This document shows, piece by piece, positions 1-7,049 of a DNA stretch of 11,170 bases. A program made the position numbers and the translations under genes. Numbering within the stretch: the first letter of the stretch is position 1; each line of letters starts with the position of its first letter. Source of the stretch: Candidatus Pacearchaeota archaeon CG10_big_fil_rev_8_21_14_0_10_32_14 (GTDB lineage: Archaea > Nanobdellota > Nanobdellia > Pacearchaeales > GW2011-AR1); assembly GCA_002763085.1 (NCBI GenBank), contig PFCY01000057.1, forward strand, positions 1 to 11,170. Reading direction: 5' to 3'. The notes below the pieces were generated by a model, which was given only the letters and a program-made list of their open reading frames with translations, had not been told where the DNA came from and searched no databases.

Positions 1-60
1 GAAACTAGCCCATTTTTATAATCAATCGAGAAATAAATAATTTGCGGGAAGAAACTCACC

Positions 61-76
61 CCATCTTGAAAGATGG
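61..76. terminator. Hairpin just past the last gene; possible terminator
   Basis: CCATCT and AGATGG form a perfect 6-bp stem around a TGAA loop, 15 bases beyond the stop codon of the last minus-strand gene. An outer GAAA/TTTC pairing could lengthen it. On the minus strand the hairpin is followed by GGTGAGTTTCTTCC rather than a clean U tract. On the plus strand it is followed by TTTCTTTTTATTTC. It could therefore end transcription in either direction, and I cannot say which. The position at the end of the gene run is the main support. Confidence 0.4.
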
Positions 77-91
77 AGATTTCTTTTTATT

Positions 92-427
92 TCACTTTCC
101 TGATCTATTCTTAAATGAAGATGAACCATCAGTCCCAAAATGACCGACTTCACCATGAACGACTGCAAAGTTTTGTGTTTCAGTTTCAATGGGATCAGAA
201 TGTGGCGTACACTCTATCCCTGTATTAATTTTTTGTCCTGGAAGAATGATTATCTCCCTTGACACTAATCTGCTTCCAACAACAAATGACGCTGTCAGAA
301 CTCTTGATCCTCCGTGTTGCAAACTCATTCCGACTCCTTTTGTCTCTGGCGTTACAACTGTGCCTGTTTTTGATTTTTTGTTTTTCATGATCTTCCCCAA
401 AACCACTGAACTTTTTCGTCCTGCCAT
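92..427 (-). CDS. Unrecognised small protein, or the displaced C-terminal part of the gene upstream
   Basis: Read from ATG at 427 this gives 111 aa (MAGRKSSVVLGKIM...). The first 30 residues are basic. The middle (about 40-85) looks beta-rich and glycine-containing, with VLTASFVVGSRL and IIILPGQKI, and the tail is Gly/Ser rich. A GGGGG tract upstream of the ATG is a weak ribosome binding site, unlike the strong sites of its neighbours. The same frame stays open upstream to 712 and reads like protein back to about 500, exactly where the preceding gene stops. It may therefore be the C-terminal part of the 498-1115 gene, cut off by a one-base shift, rather than a gene of its own. I recognise no family. 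Confidence 0.5.
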   Translation of the reverse strand: MAGRKSSVVLGKIMKNKKSKTGTVVTPETKGVGMSLQHGGSRVLTASFVVGSRLVSREIIILPGQKINTGIECTPHSDPIETETQNFAVVHGEVGHFGTDGSSSFKNRSGK

Positions 428-497
428 GCAAGACTTCCCCCATGATTTTGTTAACAATTTTCTATTCAATTCATCATGTATTAATATAGAATCTAAA

Positions 498-1115
498 TTA
501 TCCCCATCTTGGATGTGGATGAGGGATAAGAACTCTATTCGCTTTAGATATTTCAATCGAAAACCTGCACGCTTCTTTTGACGCTTCCAAAATCTCATCA
601 ATGATTTGCGTGAACATCTCAACATCCTCTTCAGAAAGACTTCCAATATCTTTTCTATTCCATTTTGTTGTTCCAGATTGCCCAATATTTCTTCCCCATT
701 CAAGAGTATCATTGAATTCTCGCATATAACACCATAGCGTTGTGAGATTTTGTCTCAAATCGTCAAATCCGCCAGGAAGAGGAACGTATGCACTTGCCTC
801 CATGTAAAATTTCATCACTTGACTTTTGAATTTGGAGTTAATTGTTTCGATCCAAAATCTCCATTCATTATATTTCGTTTGTTCGTAAAATTTCTCTGAT
901 AAACGATTCAGTTCTGGAAGTTGTTTTTCTATAAGTTGAACCGCTTTTTGATATTTTCCAAGTTCTCTATCTCTTATAAAAAATTTGACTATCTCAGAAT
1001 AAACAATTACCACAAAAATTATAATTATAGAAAAACCACCGCCAATAATCACTGCTAAAAATAAAGAAGATAATATAATAATTGAAATGTTACCTGCAAC
1101 ATCTCCAAGAGTCAT
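498..1115 (-). CDS. Membrane-anchored helical protein, probably truncated by a frameshift
   Basis: The 205-aa protein starts at ATG 1115 behind a strong AAAAGGAGGT site. Residues 10-45 are one long hydrophobic stretch rich in Ile and Val (one long or two short membrane segments). The rest is a soluble, mostly helical domain with many charged residues (ELGKYQKAVQLIEKQLPEL, then EEDVEMFTQIIDEILEASKE). The end, IPHPHPRWG followed by TAA, sits at a GGGG run at 502-505. Reading three Gs instead of four continues into the 92-497 frame (WDNLDSILIHDELN...) and would give a protein of about 340 aa. It resembles the other anchored coiled-coil proteins here (8455-8811) in layout only. The family is unknown. 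Confidence 0.75.
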   Translation of the reverse strand: MTLGDVAGNISIIILSSLFLAVIIGGGFSIIIIFVVIVYSEIVKFFIRDRELGKYQKAVQLIEKQLPELNRLSEKFYEQTKYNEWRFWIETINSKFKSQVMKFYMEASAYVPLPGGFDDLRQNLTTLWCYMREFNDTLEWGRNIGQSGTTKWNRKDIGSLSEEDVEMFTQIIDEILEASKEACRFSIEISKANRVLIPHPHPRWG

Positions 1116-1165
1116 GACTTACCTCCTTTTGATTTTTGAAACGGTTTTAGTTTGATTTAAACAAT

Positions 1166-1578
1166 CTACAAATTCGTCGTATTCGTCACATTCATTACCA
1201 AATTGGGTATATCCATACTTATCGGTCCTGAACTTGCTGAATCTGACGAAGAACTAGAATGACGACTCTTTGAGTCCGTTGATTTGGAATGTTCACTTAT
1301 AAATCCCAACTTTAATTCATATAGCTGAATATCATCACATAAAGAATTAGCGCAAGAAAGAAGCTCAAAAATTTTCACCCAATCTTTTTGTTCATTCACT
1401 TGAGATAATTTTTTCGCTTCCTCATACCTCTCTCTTGCCTGCGCAAGTTTTTCCTTTTTTTAGATGAAGATTTAGCATGAAATATCGATTTCTCAATCTC
1501 TAAATAAACCTCTTCAAGAAGTGCAGGACCTTCTCCTAGCGCACGCTCTTCTAAAAGTTTTTTCTCGTATTCTGACAC
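1166..1578 (-). pseudogene. Coiled-coil protein gene split by a -1 shift in an A7 run
   Basis: A GTG start at 1578 follows a GGAGGG site and opens MSEYEKKLLEERALGEG, a charged helix. That frame becomes improbable after a run of seven As (plus-strand T7 at 1455-1461) and stops at 1396. Shifting back one base at the run gives a coiled-coil-like continuation, EKLAQARERYEEAKKL, then LSQVNEQKDWVKIFELL, a Ser-rich stretch (SRHSSSSSDSASS) and a TAG stop at 1166. The repaired product would be about 137 aa. The second part has its own ATG at 1399 but no Shine-Dalgarno site, which favours one gene. The shift could be mutation, an undercounted homopolymer, or slippage during expression. No family is recognised. 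Confidence 0.65.
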
Positions 1579-1592
1579 ATTTCCCTCCTTCT

Positions 1593-2192
1593 TTAGTTAC
1601 TTTCCGGTCTAAGATACCATCCAAAATGCGGATTTGATGTTTTCTTTGGCGGCGCAATTTGAGTTTTATGTTTCACTTTTTGCGCCGAATCTCTCCTCCC
1701 ATAAATCTTAACTTTATCTCGTTCAACCTTAAGTGCGAAGCGTCCGCATTTATCAAAAACAATCAAAGTCCTTTGCGAAATCGAGTACGTTCGTCTTTCA
1801 AACCAAAGCTGACTTCCGACATTGAGTTGATACGACGGATAAATATACAGATACTTGAAATCGTTAATATTCTTTTTCGGCAGATAATTTACATAATCAA
1901 AGTACTCAACGAGCGGATACGTTCCGATAAGACGCCAAATATTTTTTTGCTTAACGTTTTCAATCGCTGTCGAATCTTTGACGCTAGAAAGCGAAACGGC
2001 AGGGAATGTTTTGTTTCCACTAGAATTAATATGGATAAATTCAGAAAGATTTACTGTCGGAGAAACGGTCATTCCATTTACTGTAAGTTCGGTTGAATAA
2101 GCTTTCCTACTACAAGTCTTAAATGCAATAAAGATAAATACGCAAAGCACAATAACGAGAAGATTGTGATTTGTTTTTTTGTCAGTGGTCAC
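1593..2192 (-). CDS. Single-pass membrane protein with a large extracytoplasmic domain
   Basis: This 199-aa protein starts at GTG 2192 after an AAAGGAAA site. Residues 11-25 (LLVIVLCVFIFIAF) form one membrane segment followed by KTCSRK, so it could be an uncleaved signal anchor. The remainder appears beta-rich and polar with many Tyr (YLYIYPSYQLNVGSQLWFERR) and a basic tail with KKTSNPHFGW. If the N-terminus is cytoplasmic, as the preceding charges suggest, the domain faces the periplasm. It lies 14 bases upstream of the 1578 start and in the same direction. I do not recognise the family, and no catalytic motif is evident. Confidence 0.75.
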   Translation of the reverse strand: MTTDKKTNHNLLVIVLCVFIFIAFKTCSRKAYSTELTVNGMTVSPTVNLSEFIHINSSGNKTFPAVSLSSVKDSTAIENVKQKNIWRLIGTYPLVEYFDYVNYLPKKNINDFKYLYIYPSYQLNVGSQLWFERRTYSISQRTLIVFDKCGRFALKVERDKVKIYGRRDSAQKVKHKTQIAPPKKTSNPHFGWYLRPESN

Positions 2193-2257
2193 GATTTGTT
2201 TCCTTTCGTCTTTGGAAGTTTGATTTCACGGGATTTTTATAATTTCTTTTAAGATTT

Positions 2258-2551
2258 TCATCTTATCTGGGAATTTTTTTCACGATATTCACAGTATTTA
2301 TTCCACAGATAGAGTCCAAATGAATAATTAAAAATCGTATAAAGAATTCCTCCTATTAAAGAGAAAAAGTTAATTTGATGATACGAACTAATTTGAAGAT
2401 GGGGTGGAAAACTGTTTAATATAATGATAATACCCAAGGATGTAGATACTATCATTACAGAAATAAAGACGAATGCAATAGTCACAATAATACAGGTCGC
2501 GCCTAACTCCTTTAGATTTTGTACGATTTTTTCACGCACGATCTTTTTCAT
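2258..2551 (-). CDS. Small two-segment membrane protein
   Basis: The start at ATG 2551 is set by an AAGGAGAG site 7 bases upstream, giving 97 aa. A basic N-terminus (MKKIVREKIVQNLKEL) leads into a long hydrophobic stretch at about 17-48, then a short polar loop, and a second segment at about 62-83 (FFSLIGGILYTIFNYSFGLY). The tail is charged (YCEYREKNSQIR). With both ends basic, both termini are probably cytoplasmic. Its start lies inside the end of the 42-aa gene upstream (20-base overlap), so the two are probably translated together. The family is unknown. Confidence 0.75.
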   Translation of the reverse strand: MKKIVREKIVQNLKELGATCIIVTIAFVFISVMIVSTSLGIIIILNSFPPHLQISSYHQINFFSLIGGILYTIFNYSFGLYLWNKYCEYREKNSQIR

Positions 2552-2660
2552 TTCGTTCTCTCCTTATTTCTTCTTTATATCCCGGAGAAGGAATTATAAT
2601 CGGACTTCTAACATAAGTTCTTATGATTTCAAGTTTACTTTTTTCTTTTTTGTCTTCCAT
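2532..2660 (-). CDS. Short charged 42-aa protein overlapping the next gene
   Basis: ATG at 2660 follows a GGGGAG site and opens MEDKKEKSKLEIIRTYVRSP, then IIIPSPGYKEEIRRERNEKD and a TGA at 2532. It is hydrophilic, with a short IIIPSPGY centre and no membrane segment. It fills what would otherwise be a 190-base gap and overlaps the start of the following membrane protein by 20 bases. Support comes from the ribosome binding site, the tight packing and the sensible composition. At 42 residues it cannot be called certain. No family is recognised. Confidence 0.55.
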   Translation of the reverse strand: MEDKKEKSKLEIIRTYVRSPIIIPSPGYKEEIRRERNEKDRA

Positions 2661-2747
2661 TTCATCTCCCCATTTTTTGATCGAGAAGACCTTTTTAGTT
2701 TTCTCTCAAGAAATCTGCAGTTTCCCTCGAAAGAATTTATTGAAGAA

Positions 2748-3146
2748 TTAACTTTTGTTTTTCTTCCTCAGTATTTCCTTCGCATACATAATCATATCTT
2801 TATCTTTAGAAGTCACATCATCTGTATCAGATTCCTCCAAAATTTTGTACCACCCTGATCCCATACCATCTACAATCTTCTTAAGCCTTGGAATAAATAT
2901 TGCTCCATACCTTTTTCCGTAAGCCAGAAGACGTTTTGTCGAGGTATTATAGGTGAGTCCAATTTCACACGGATGATTTCCTAAATAAAATCCTAAATAT
3001 GTTTTTCCATCACCGAAATATCTCACCCTAACAAGAGCACCGATCTTCACCTTACCTTCTTCACTAGGTAAAACACTGCTTACTTCAATACTTTTAACAA
3101 CCATATCAAACTCAACTTTCTTTGTTTCTCCAAGTATGCGATTCAT
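2748..3146 (-). CDS. Soluble beta-rich protein of unknown family
   Basis: This 132-aa protein starts at ATG 3146 behind CGAAAGGAAAA. It has no membrane segment. Residues 30-95 look like a small beta-barrel or SH3-like fold, with alternating hydrophobic strands (KIGALVRVRYFGDGKTYLGF, AIFIPRLKKIVDG). The C-terminus is an acidic then basic helix (DTDDVTSKDKDMIMYAKEIL). The single Cys lies in NHPCEIG. It is one of the few apparently cytoplasmic members of the operon. A regulatory or nucleic-acid role is possible for such a fold, but the sequence shows no evidence for one. Confidence 0.75.
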   Translation of the reverse strand: MNRILGETKKVEFDMVVKSIEVSSVLPSEEGKVKIGALVRVRYFGDGKTYLGFYLGNHPCEIGLTYNTSTKRLLAYGKRYGAIFIPRLKKIVDGMGSGWYKILEESDTDDVTSKDKDMIMYAKEILRKKNKS

Positions 3147-3180
3147 GAAGTTTTCCTTTCGTTTTTCAGACTTTCGATAT

Positions 3181-3414
3181 TTATTCTAGTTGTTTAAAAA
3201 ATCCATAATCTTTCAATAACGTGATGATGGCCAGATTGAGTGACGCCGGCACAAGAGAGGTGAGTGGAATGGTCGCAATCGCTAATGGTATCCTGTAATA
3301 GATCACGACATAAATGGAAATCAAAATACAAATCCCCAAATACCGCAAAAGAATCTTCTCCTCGTTTGCGCTTATCGTTTTGGATGTATTTTCGTTTATC
3401 ACATCTTCCACCAT
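3181..3414 (-). CDS. Small two-segment membrane protein, coupled to the gene upstream
   Basis: The 77-aa reading starts at ATG 3414, 16 bases inside the end of the preceding gene. No separate Shine-Dalgarno is visible before this ATG; the GGTGGAAG within the overlap could instead serve an internal GTG 12 bases on. Translational coupling is likely. Two hydrophobic segments (about 25-42, YLGICILISIYVVIYY, and about 44-67) are joined by a very short arginine-containing turn, so this is a membrane hairpin. The upstream neighbour has the same layout, so the two may be diverged copies. Family unknown. Confidence 0.65.
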   Translation of the reverse strand: MVEDVINENTSKTISANEEKILLRYLGICILISIYVVIYYRIPLAIATIPLTSLVPASLNLAIITLLKDYGFFKQLE

Positions 3415-3656
3415 TTTTTGAAGTTTGATAAAGCATTTTCTAAAAAGTACATGAATGCAAAAGGAAAGGCAATAATCGATCCAATCAAAAGGATAGAAAC
3501 ACCATCATTAGAATATATTTTGTATAAATAAAAATCCACATATAATAAAACTCCCATAAATAGAAGAACCTCAATGCTTTTAGAAAAATTTATTAGACAC
3601 TCTTCTTCAGTTAGAGGTTTTTCAACTTTTGTTGTCTGCGTTGCTTCGTTCGTCAT
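3399..3656 (-). CDS. Small two-segment membrane protein
   Basis: ATG at 3656 follows a GAGGTGA site and gives 85 aa. A polar N-terminus (MTNEATQTTKVEKPLTEEEC) precedes two membrane segments at about 28-47 (EVLLFMGVLLYVDFYLY) and 53-72, and the tail is basic and aromatic (FKKWWKM). The stop codon falls 15 bases beyond the start of the next gene. It shares size and topology with that gene but only weak similarity by eye. It is preceded by the palindromic repeat at 3686-3705, which may separate it from upstream transcription. No family is recognised. Confidence 0.72.
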   Translation of the reverse strand: MTNEATQTTKVEKPLTEEECLINFSKSIEVLLFMGVLLYVDFYLYKIYSNDGVSILLIGSIIAFPFAFMYFLENALSNFKKWWKM

Positions 3657-3685
3657 TTTTGTTTCACCTCGTTTTTGGAGTTTGA

Positions 3686-3705
3686 AAAAGTCACAAGCGA
3701 CTTTT
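3686..3705 (-). repeat. Palindromic repeat copy 1; terminator-like on the minus strand
   Basis: On the minus strand AAAAGTC and GACTTTT form a 7-bp stem around a 6-base loop and run into TTTTTC. It begins 4 bases past the stop of the 3709-4031 gene and before the ribosome binding site of the next. It belongs to a set of four AAGTC...GACTT palindromes in the window (others near 9689, 10403 and 11001) and is the one that most resembles an intrinsic terminator or attenuator. Confidence 0.5.
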
Positions 3706-3708
3706 AAT

Positions 3709-4031
3709 TCATTTCACAGAATTCTTCAAGAGATGGATTGTTAGTCTTCTGAAACTTCTGATGAGGGAGATACTATTTTCTTCTTTATCGAACTTCTTGA
3801 AAAGATCAGTAAGTTTGAGAATTTGATTTTGGATCTCAATCTGGCACTTGAGCATCTCTTCGTAGTTTTTGTTTGCTTGAGCAATAAAGAAACATTTTCT
3901 TGCAAGATGAAGATTTTCTGAAATGGATCTTAAGAGATTTGTTAGTCTTTTAGCTCCCTGCTGACTAGGGGGGTTATCAATTTTCTTTACAAACCTTCTG
4001 ATACGCCAAGTTTCATCTCTTTTGGATTCAT
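3709..4031 (-). pseudogene. Frameshifted tandem copy of the helical gene 4062-4388
   Basis: ATG at 4031 has a GGGAG site and starts MNPKEMK, matching MNPQKMK of the next gene upstream. The frame then stops at 3987 after 14 codons. Adding one base at the AAA (plus 4011-4013) opens the rest: TWRIRRFVKKIDNPP, RSISENLHLARKCFF, QANKNYEEMLK, ending in TGA at 3709. The repaired product is 107 aa. It aligns without gaps to the 108-aa paralogue, sharing RSI at residues 35-37 and a similar acidic stretch near 53-61. It would be a helical, charged, soluble protein. The downstream frame has no start codon of its own, so one disrupted gene is the best reading. Confidence 0.75.
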
Positions 4032-4061
4032 GTTTTTCTCCCTTTCTTTCTTTTTAGTTTC

Positions 4062-4388
4062 CTATTCACTCAGCGCTTTTGAAATTGATAGGATTATCTT
4101 TTCAAACTTCTTAAGAATAGAATTTTTCTTGTCATAATATCTATCAAGCCGTCGATAAATGCGATAAAGTTTTAATGTTAGTTTGCACATTTCGATTCGA
4201 ATATAAAGTAAATCTTCGTTCTCATTTTCACCCTGAAAAAAATTGTATCGAATACGTTCCCGCCTCAGATCTTCTTCAATTGATCTGATTTGCTCTGCAA
4301 TTTTCGTTCCAAACGGAGTCGGAGTTTTTTTCATGATCAATACAGCAAGTTTCCTCAAAGACGAAAGCTTCATTTTTTGTGGGTTCAT
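4062..4388 (-). CDS. Helical charged protein; intact member of a tandem pair
   Basis: This 108-aa protein starts at ATG 4388 after an AAAGGATC site and ends in TAG. It has no signal or membrane segment and is rich in Arg, Lys and Glu (SIEEDLRRERIRY, KLYRIYRRLDRYYDKK), so it is probably all helical and perhaps a short coiled-coil bundle. The gene directly downstream (3709-4031) is a diverged tandem copy that has acquired a frameshift. The strong positive charge could mean interaction with membrane lipids, nucleic acid or an acidic partner, but no motif decides this. The family is unknown to me. Confidence 0.75.
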   Translation of the reverse strand: MNPQKMKLSSLRKLAVLIMKKTPTPFGTKIAEQIRSIEEDLRRERIRYNFFQGENENEDLLYIRIEMCKLTLKLYRIYRRLDRYYDKKNSILKKFEKIILSISKALSE

Positions 4389-4451
4389 GATTGATCCTTT
4401 CTTTCAAGTTTGTAATTTTTATCGAGTTAGGTAATCGTATTCGCTGTTCAG

Positions 4452-4724
4452 CTATTTATCAAGAATCTTAGTTTCAACTTCTTCTCCTCTAACCCCATAA
4501 CCTTCAACTACTTCAAAATAACCTACATCAGCAAGCTTCCAAATCTGTGCATAACTTCCAATCATGATAACAATAATTTCGGCGCAAAGAAGTAAACTTA
4601 CAATCAGCGTCGCAATAAAACAACCAAAATAAAGCGCGATCAAGAAAACAATCACCGTTCCCCAAAACAAAAGTCCTATAGTCTCTCCAAGTGTACAGAT
4701 TTTACTCATGATTTCTTTGTTCAC
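4452..4724 (-). CDS. Small two-segment membrane protein
   Basis: GTG at 4724 is 8 bases from a GAGGTGA site. The ATG five codons later lacks such a site, so I chose the GTG, which gives 90 aa. Residues 12-55 hold two adjacent hydrophobic helices (LLFWGTVIVFLIALYFGCF and ATLIVSLLLCAEIIVIMIG). A soluble acidic tail follows (VGYFEVVEGYGVRGEEVETK). It is the first gene after the 100-base gap behind the TolC pair, and that gap has a possible weak promoter. No family is recognised. Confidence 0.75.
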   Translation of the reverse strand: MNKEIMSKICTLGETIGLLFWGTVIVFLIALYFGCFIATLIVSLLLCAEIIVIMIGSYAQIWKLADVGYFEVVEGYGVRGEEVETKILDK

Positions 4725-4797
4725 GATTTTTCACCTCGCGTTTTTATTTCTTCAGAGTCGTCTCTCTGATACGATTTTGTAAAACAAGTACCGAAAA

Positions 4798-4828
4798 AAG
4801 TTAACATATAACTTTTAATTTAAGTCAA
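4798..4828 (-). promoter_or_regulatory. Possible weak promoter with an inverted repeat
   Basis: TTGACT (minus strand, 4828-4823) overlaps the stop codon of the TolC tail and could be a -35 box. No good -10 lies 16-18 bases on; the nearest candidates are TGTTAA at 16 and TATGTT at 14. Within the same stretch AAGTTA and TAACTT (4798-4803 and 4809-4814) form a 6-bp inverted repeat with a 5-base centre, which could be an operator or a chance feature of AT-rich DNA. The 100-base gap is the largest inside the gene run, which is why I note it. Confidence 0.25.
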
Positions 4829-5940
4829 TATTTTTTAGAAGTCAGGACTTTATCTAATAGTTCAGGTAAATTTCTAAACAGACATTCATAATCAATAATA
4901 GCAATCTGATAATCTATATTGATCCTATAATAATCTGAAACTGCATCGAAATATTCGTTTTGCTTTCCTAGTAAATCTCTAGAATCATTTCTTCCAAACT
5001 CTTGAAGTTCATCAAGTATTTCTAATTCTCGTTTTTTTTAAACAAGCATATTACGAGAATCACTTACTTTTTCAAGAAGTGCATTTACACGCGATAGAAG
5101 TTTATTAAGTTCAATGATTACACGATATTCCTCTTTTTTTAATTTGAGTGTATGAATTGGAAGATTAGAACGATTTGCGACGACTCTTGCTTTTTTTACA
5201 TCAGGATCTCTTTCAAGAGCTAATTTTAACGAGTTCTTCGAATATGGGAGAGGGGGTTTATAATCTGGAATGACTGTTGGAATTAATGGAATTTTCAAGG
5301 CTTCATTTTCTCTAATGAGACCCATGAGTCTTCGAATATCATCCATCTTATTCTCAAGTTCCAATTCTGCTTCAATGACTTTTACGATTCGAAATAAAAC
5401 TGCATCGTTTGCAATAGATGAGTTCCATCCGATTGTCATATCTGGATTCGGATTGTATATAATTTTTGATTCTATGAAAATCTTCGTTGCAGAAGCAAGC
5501 ATCAGTTTTCTTGAAATGAGATTGAAATGAGCATAAACAAGTTCACAATAAGCTCTGTTTGCTTCCCTCATTTTATCGTAAAACAAAGACTCTAAATTGT
5601 CATTATTTCCATCTTTACGCGCAATAGCAAGATCAGGATTATCTGCCAGCATGTAATGAATAACCCCGTTAAGATCGGTAACCCTTGCTCCTGTTGGAAC
5701 GTTGATTTCATCTCTATACAATGCATTTTTCGATTCATCAATAATTTTTTCAAGATAAGTTGAATCTAAAACTTCAATGTCTAGATATTTTTTGATAAGT
5801 GAATCAGTATCAACCTCTTCGGGAACTTTGTAATCATCGTAATAAAAAACATTCTCAGGACGATAAGTTTCATATTCTTGACTGTAAGATGATCTTCCAT
5901 AAAATACTGCAACAAAAACTATGAGTACAAGTTTTTTCAT
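4825..5940 (-). pseudogene. TolC-family exported protein, copy 1, interrupted by an in-frame TAA
   Basis: ATG at 5940 follows AAGGAGAAAAGCG and opens a Sec signal peptide of about 20 residues (MKKLVLIVFVAVFYGRSSYS). TolC-family landmarks are ADNPDLAIA near 99-107, AYCELVYA at 130-137, and the second repeat SLKLALERDPDVKKA near 237-251. TAA at codon 301 (5038-5040) ends the frame, yet the same frame runs on for 70 codons to TGA at 4825 (KKRELEILDELQEFG..., DLLGKQNEY...). That tail aligns without gaps to the C-terminus of copy 2 (DLLNTQSEY), where the stop position corresponds to Ala283. Unread, the product lacks the last helical hairpin. Like copy 2, it lacks the expected beta-strand segments. 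Family assignment is confident; an inactivated gene is likelier than readthrough. Confidence 0.8.
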
Positions 5941-5954
5941 CGCTTTTCTCCTTC

Positions 5955-7049
5955 TTAGTTTTTCTTCATTAATTCATTATCTGGAATAAATGGATGATAT
6001 AATTTCCAATTGATTCCCTGAGAAAAAATAATTGTACCCTGAACGCACTCGAGTTTTACATGCGCGAGAAAATAATCTATGACCGTCCTTATTTCATACA
6101 GTTGAGCTTGTGAATATTCACTTTGAGTATTGAGCAAATCCACCGAAGTCGTTACACCCTGATTATGACTGATCTCCTGTTTACGAAGATAAGCTCTTTT
6201 CGCCTCGACTAATTCTTTAGCACATAGAACCCTTCGCTTGAGATTTTCAATGCTCCTTACACATTTTCTTATTGCATAAATGACACGATCCTCTTCGTTT
6301 TTTGCTGCCCTAACTTTTATAGGAAGATGATTTGATCTGATTTCTTCTATTCGTGCTTTTTTAACATATGGATCATATTCAAGTGCAAATTTTAAAGAAA
6401 GTGTTTCATCAATATCTACATCAACAAATCTTGGTGGATCTATTGGAACCAATGGAACTTCCCAGTCTGGTCTGTCTCTATCTATTGAAACAATTTTTCT
6501 TAAAACATCCATAGCATTATCAAGATCAAGTTGGGCTTCGACAACTTGAATATCTCTAAACTTAACCGCGACCTGTGCTTCGTAAAGATCTATTGTTATT
6601 AAATCTCTATATTTATATCTGATCATGTTCTCTCGAAGAATATCAACTCCTAAAGCGAGCGACTGTTGCCTAATAGCAAGTTTGACTCTGGCATAGACAA
6701 GTTCCCAATAAGCAATATGTGCATCTCTGATTTTTTCAGTAGTAAGTTTTGTTTGTTGATCCTTATTCAATTTTTTTAAACCAAGATTTAATTCATGATT
6801 ATTTCTCAAAGTTTCTTTGACGATATCAATAAGTTTTATAGGTCTTGATCCGGCAGGCACAATAATCTTTGTTGTATCAATGATCTCCTGGGCATGTTTG
6901 AACATTTGAAGAGCTGTAGTTGAGTCGTATATGAGAATAGGTAAATTACTTGTTAGAGAATTCGTATCAATTTTTTCATCTTCTCCATAACAACTTGTTC
7001 CAATAAAAGCAAACATAACAAAAAGGATTGCTTGTGTAATTTTTTTCAT
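5955..7049 (-). CDS. TolC-family exported protein, copy 2, apparently without beta-barrel strands
   Basis: This 364-aa protein starts at ATG 7049 (AAAGGAGAG site; 4-base ATGA overlap with the gene upstream). Residues 1-23 look like a Sec signal peptide (AILFVMFAFIGTSCYG); the Cys context is a poor lipobox. TolC repeat landmarks are LRNNHELNLG near 81-90, AYWELVYARVKL at 113-124, SLKFALEYDPYVKKA at 218-232, HLPIKVRA at 241-248 and VDLLNTQSEYSQA near 303-315. TolC proteins are trimeric outer-membrane and periplasmic exit ducts for efflux pumps and type I secretion. The distance from the first repeat start to AYWELVYA is about 27 residues instead of roughly 100, and the second half is shortened in the same place. 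The helical barrel is thus kept but membrane strands seem missing. No pump or adaptor gene lies in the window. Confidence 0.85.
   Translation of the reverse strand: MKKITQAILFVMFAFIGTSCYGEDEKIDTNSLTSNLPILIYDSTTALQMFKHAQEIIDTTKIIVPAGSRPIKLIDIVKETLRNNHELNLGLKKLNKDQQTKLTTEKIRDAHIAYWELVYARVKLAIRQQSLALGVDILRENMIRYKYRDLITIDLYEAQVAVKFRDIQVVEAQLDLDNAMDVLRKIVSIDRDRPDWEVPLVPIDPPRFVDVDIDETLSLKFALEYDPYVKKARIEEIRSNHLPIKVRAAKNEEDRVIYAIRKCVRSIENLKRRVLCAKELVEAKRAYLRKQEISHNQGVTTSVDLLNTQSEYSQAQLYEIRTVIDYFLAHVKLECVQGTIIFSQGINWKLYHPFIPDNELMKKN

Noticed and set aside
189..2096. Open frames on the plus strand (189-581, 1659-2096)
   Set aside because: They lie opposite minus-strand genes with strong ribosome binding sites, have none themselves, and encode atypical Phe/Ser/Arg-rich text.
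3194..3436. Second minus-strand frame over 3181-3414
   Set aside because: The alternative frame has the two-helix membrane pattern of its neighbours; this one is Arg/His/Cys rich and lacks a start signal.
5955..7049. Lipoprotein signal at Cys20 of TolC-like copy 2
   Set aside because: IGTSC has Gly at the -3 position where a lipobox normally has Leu or another aliphatic residue; ordinary signal peptidase cleavage after CYG is as likely.
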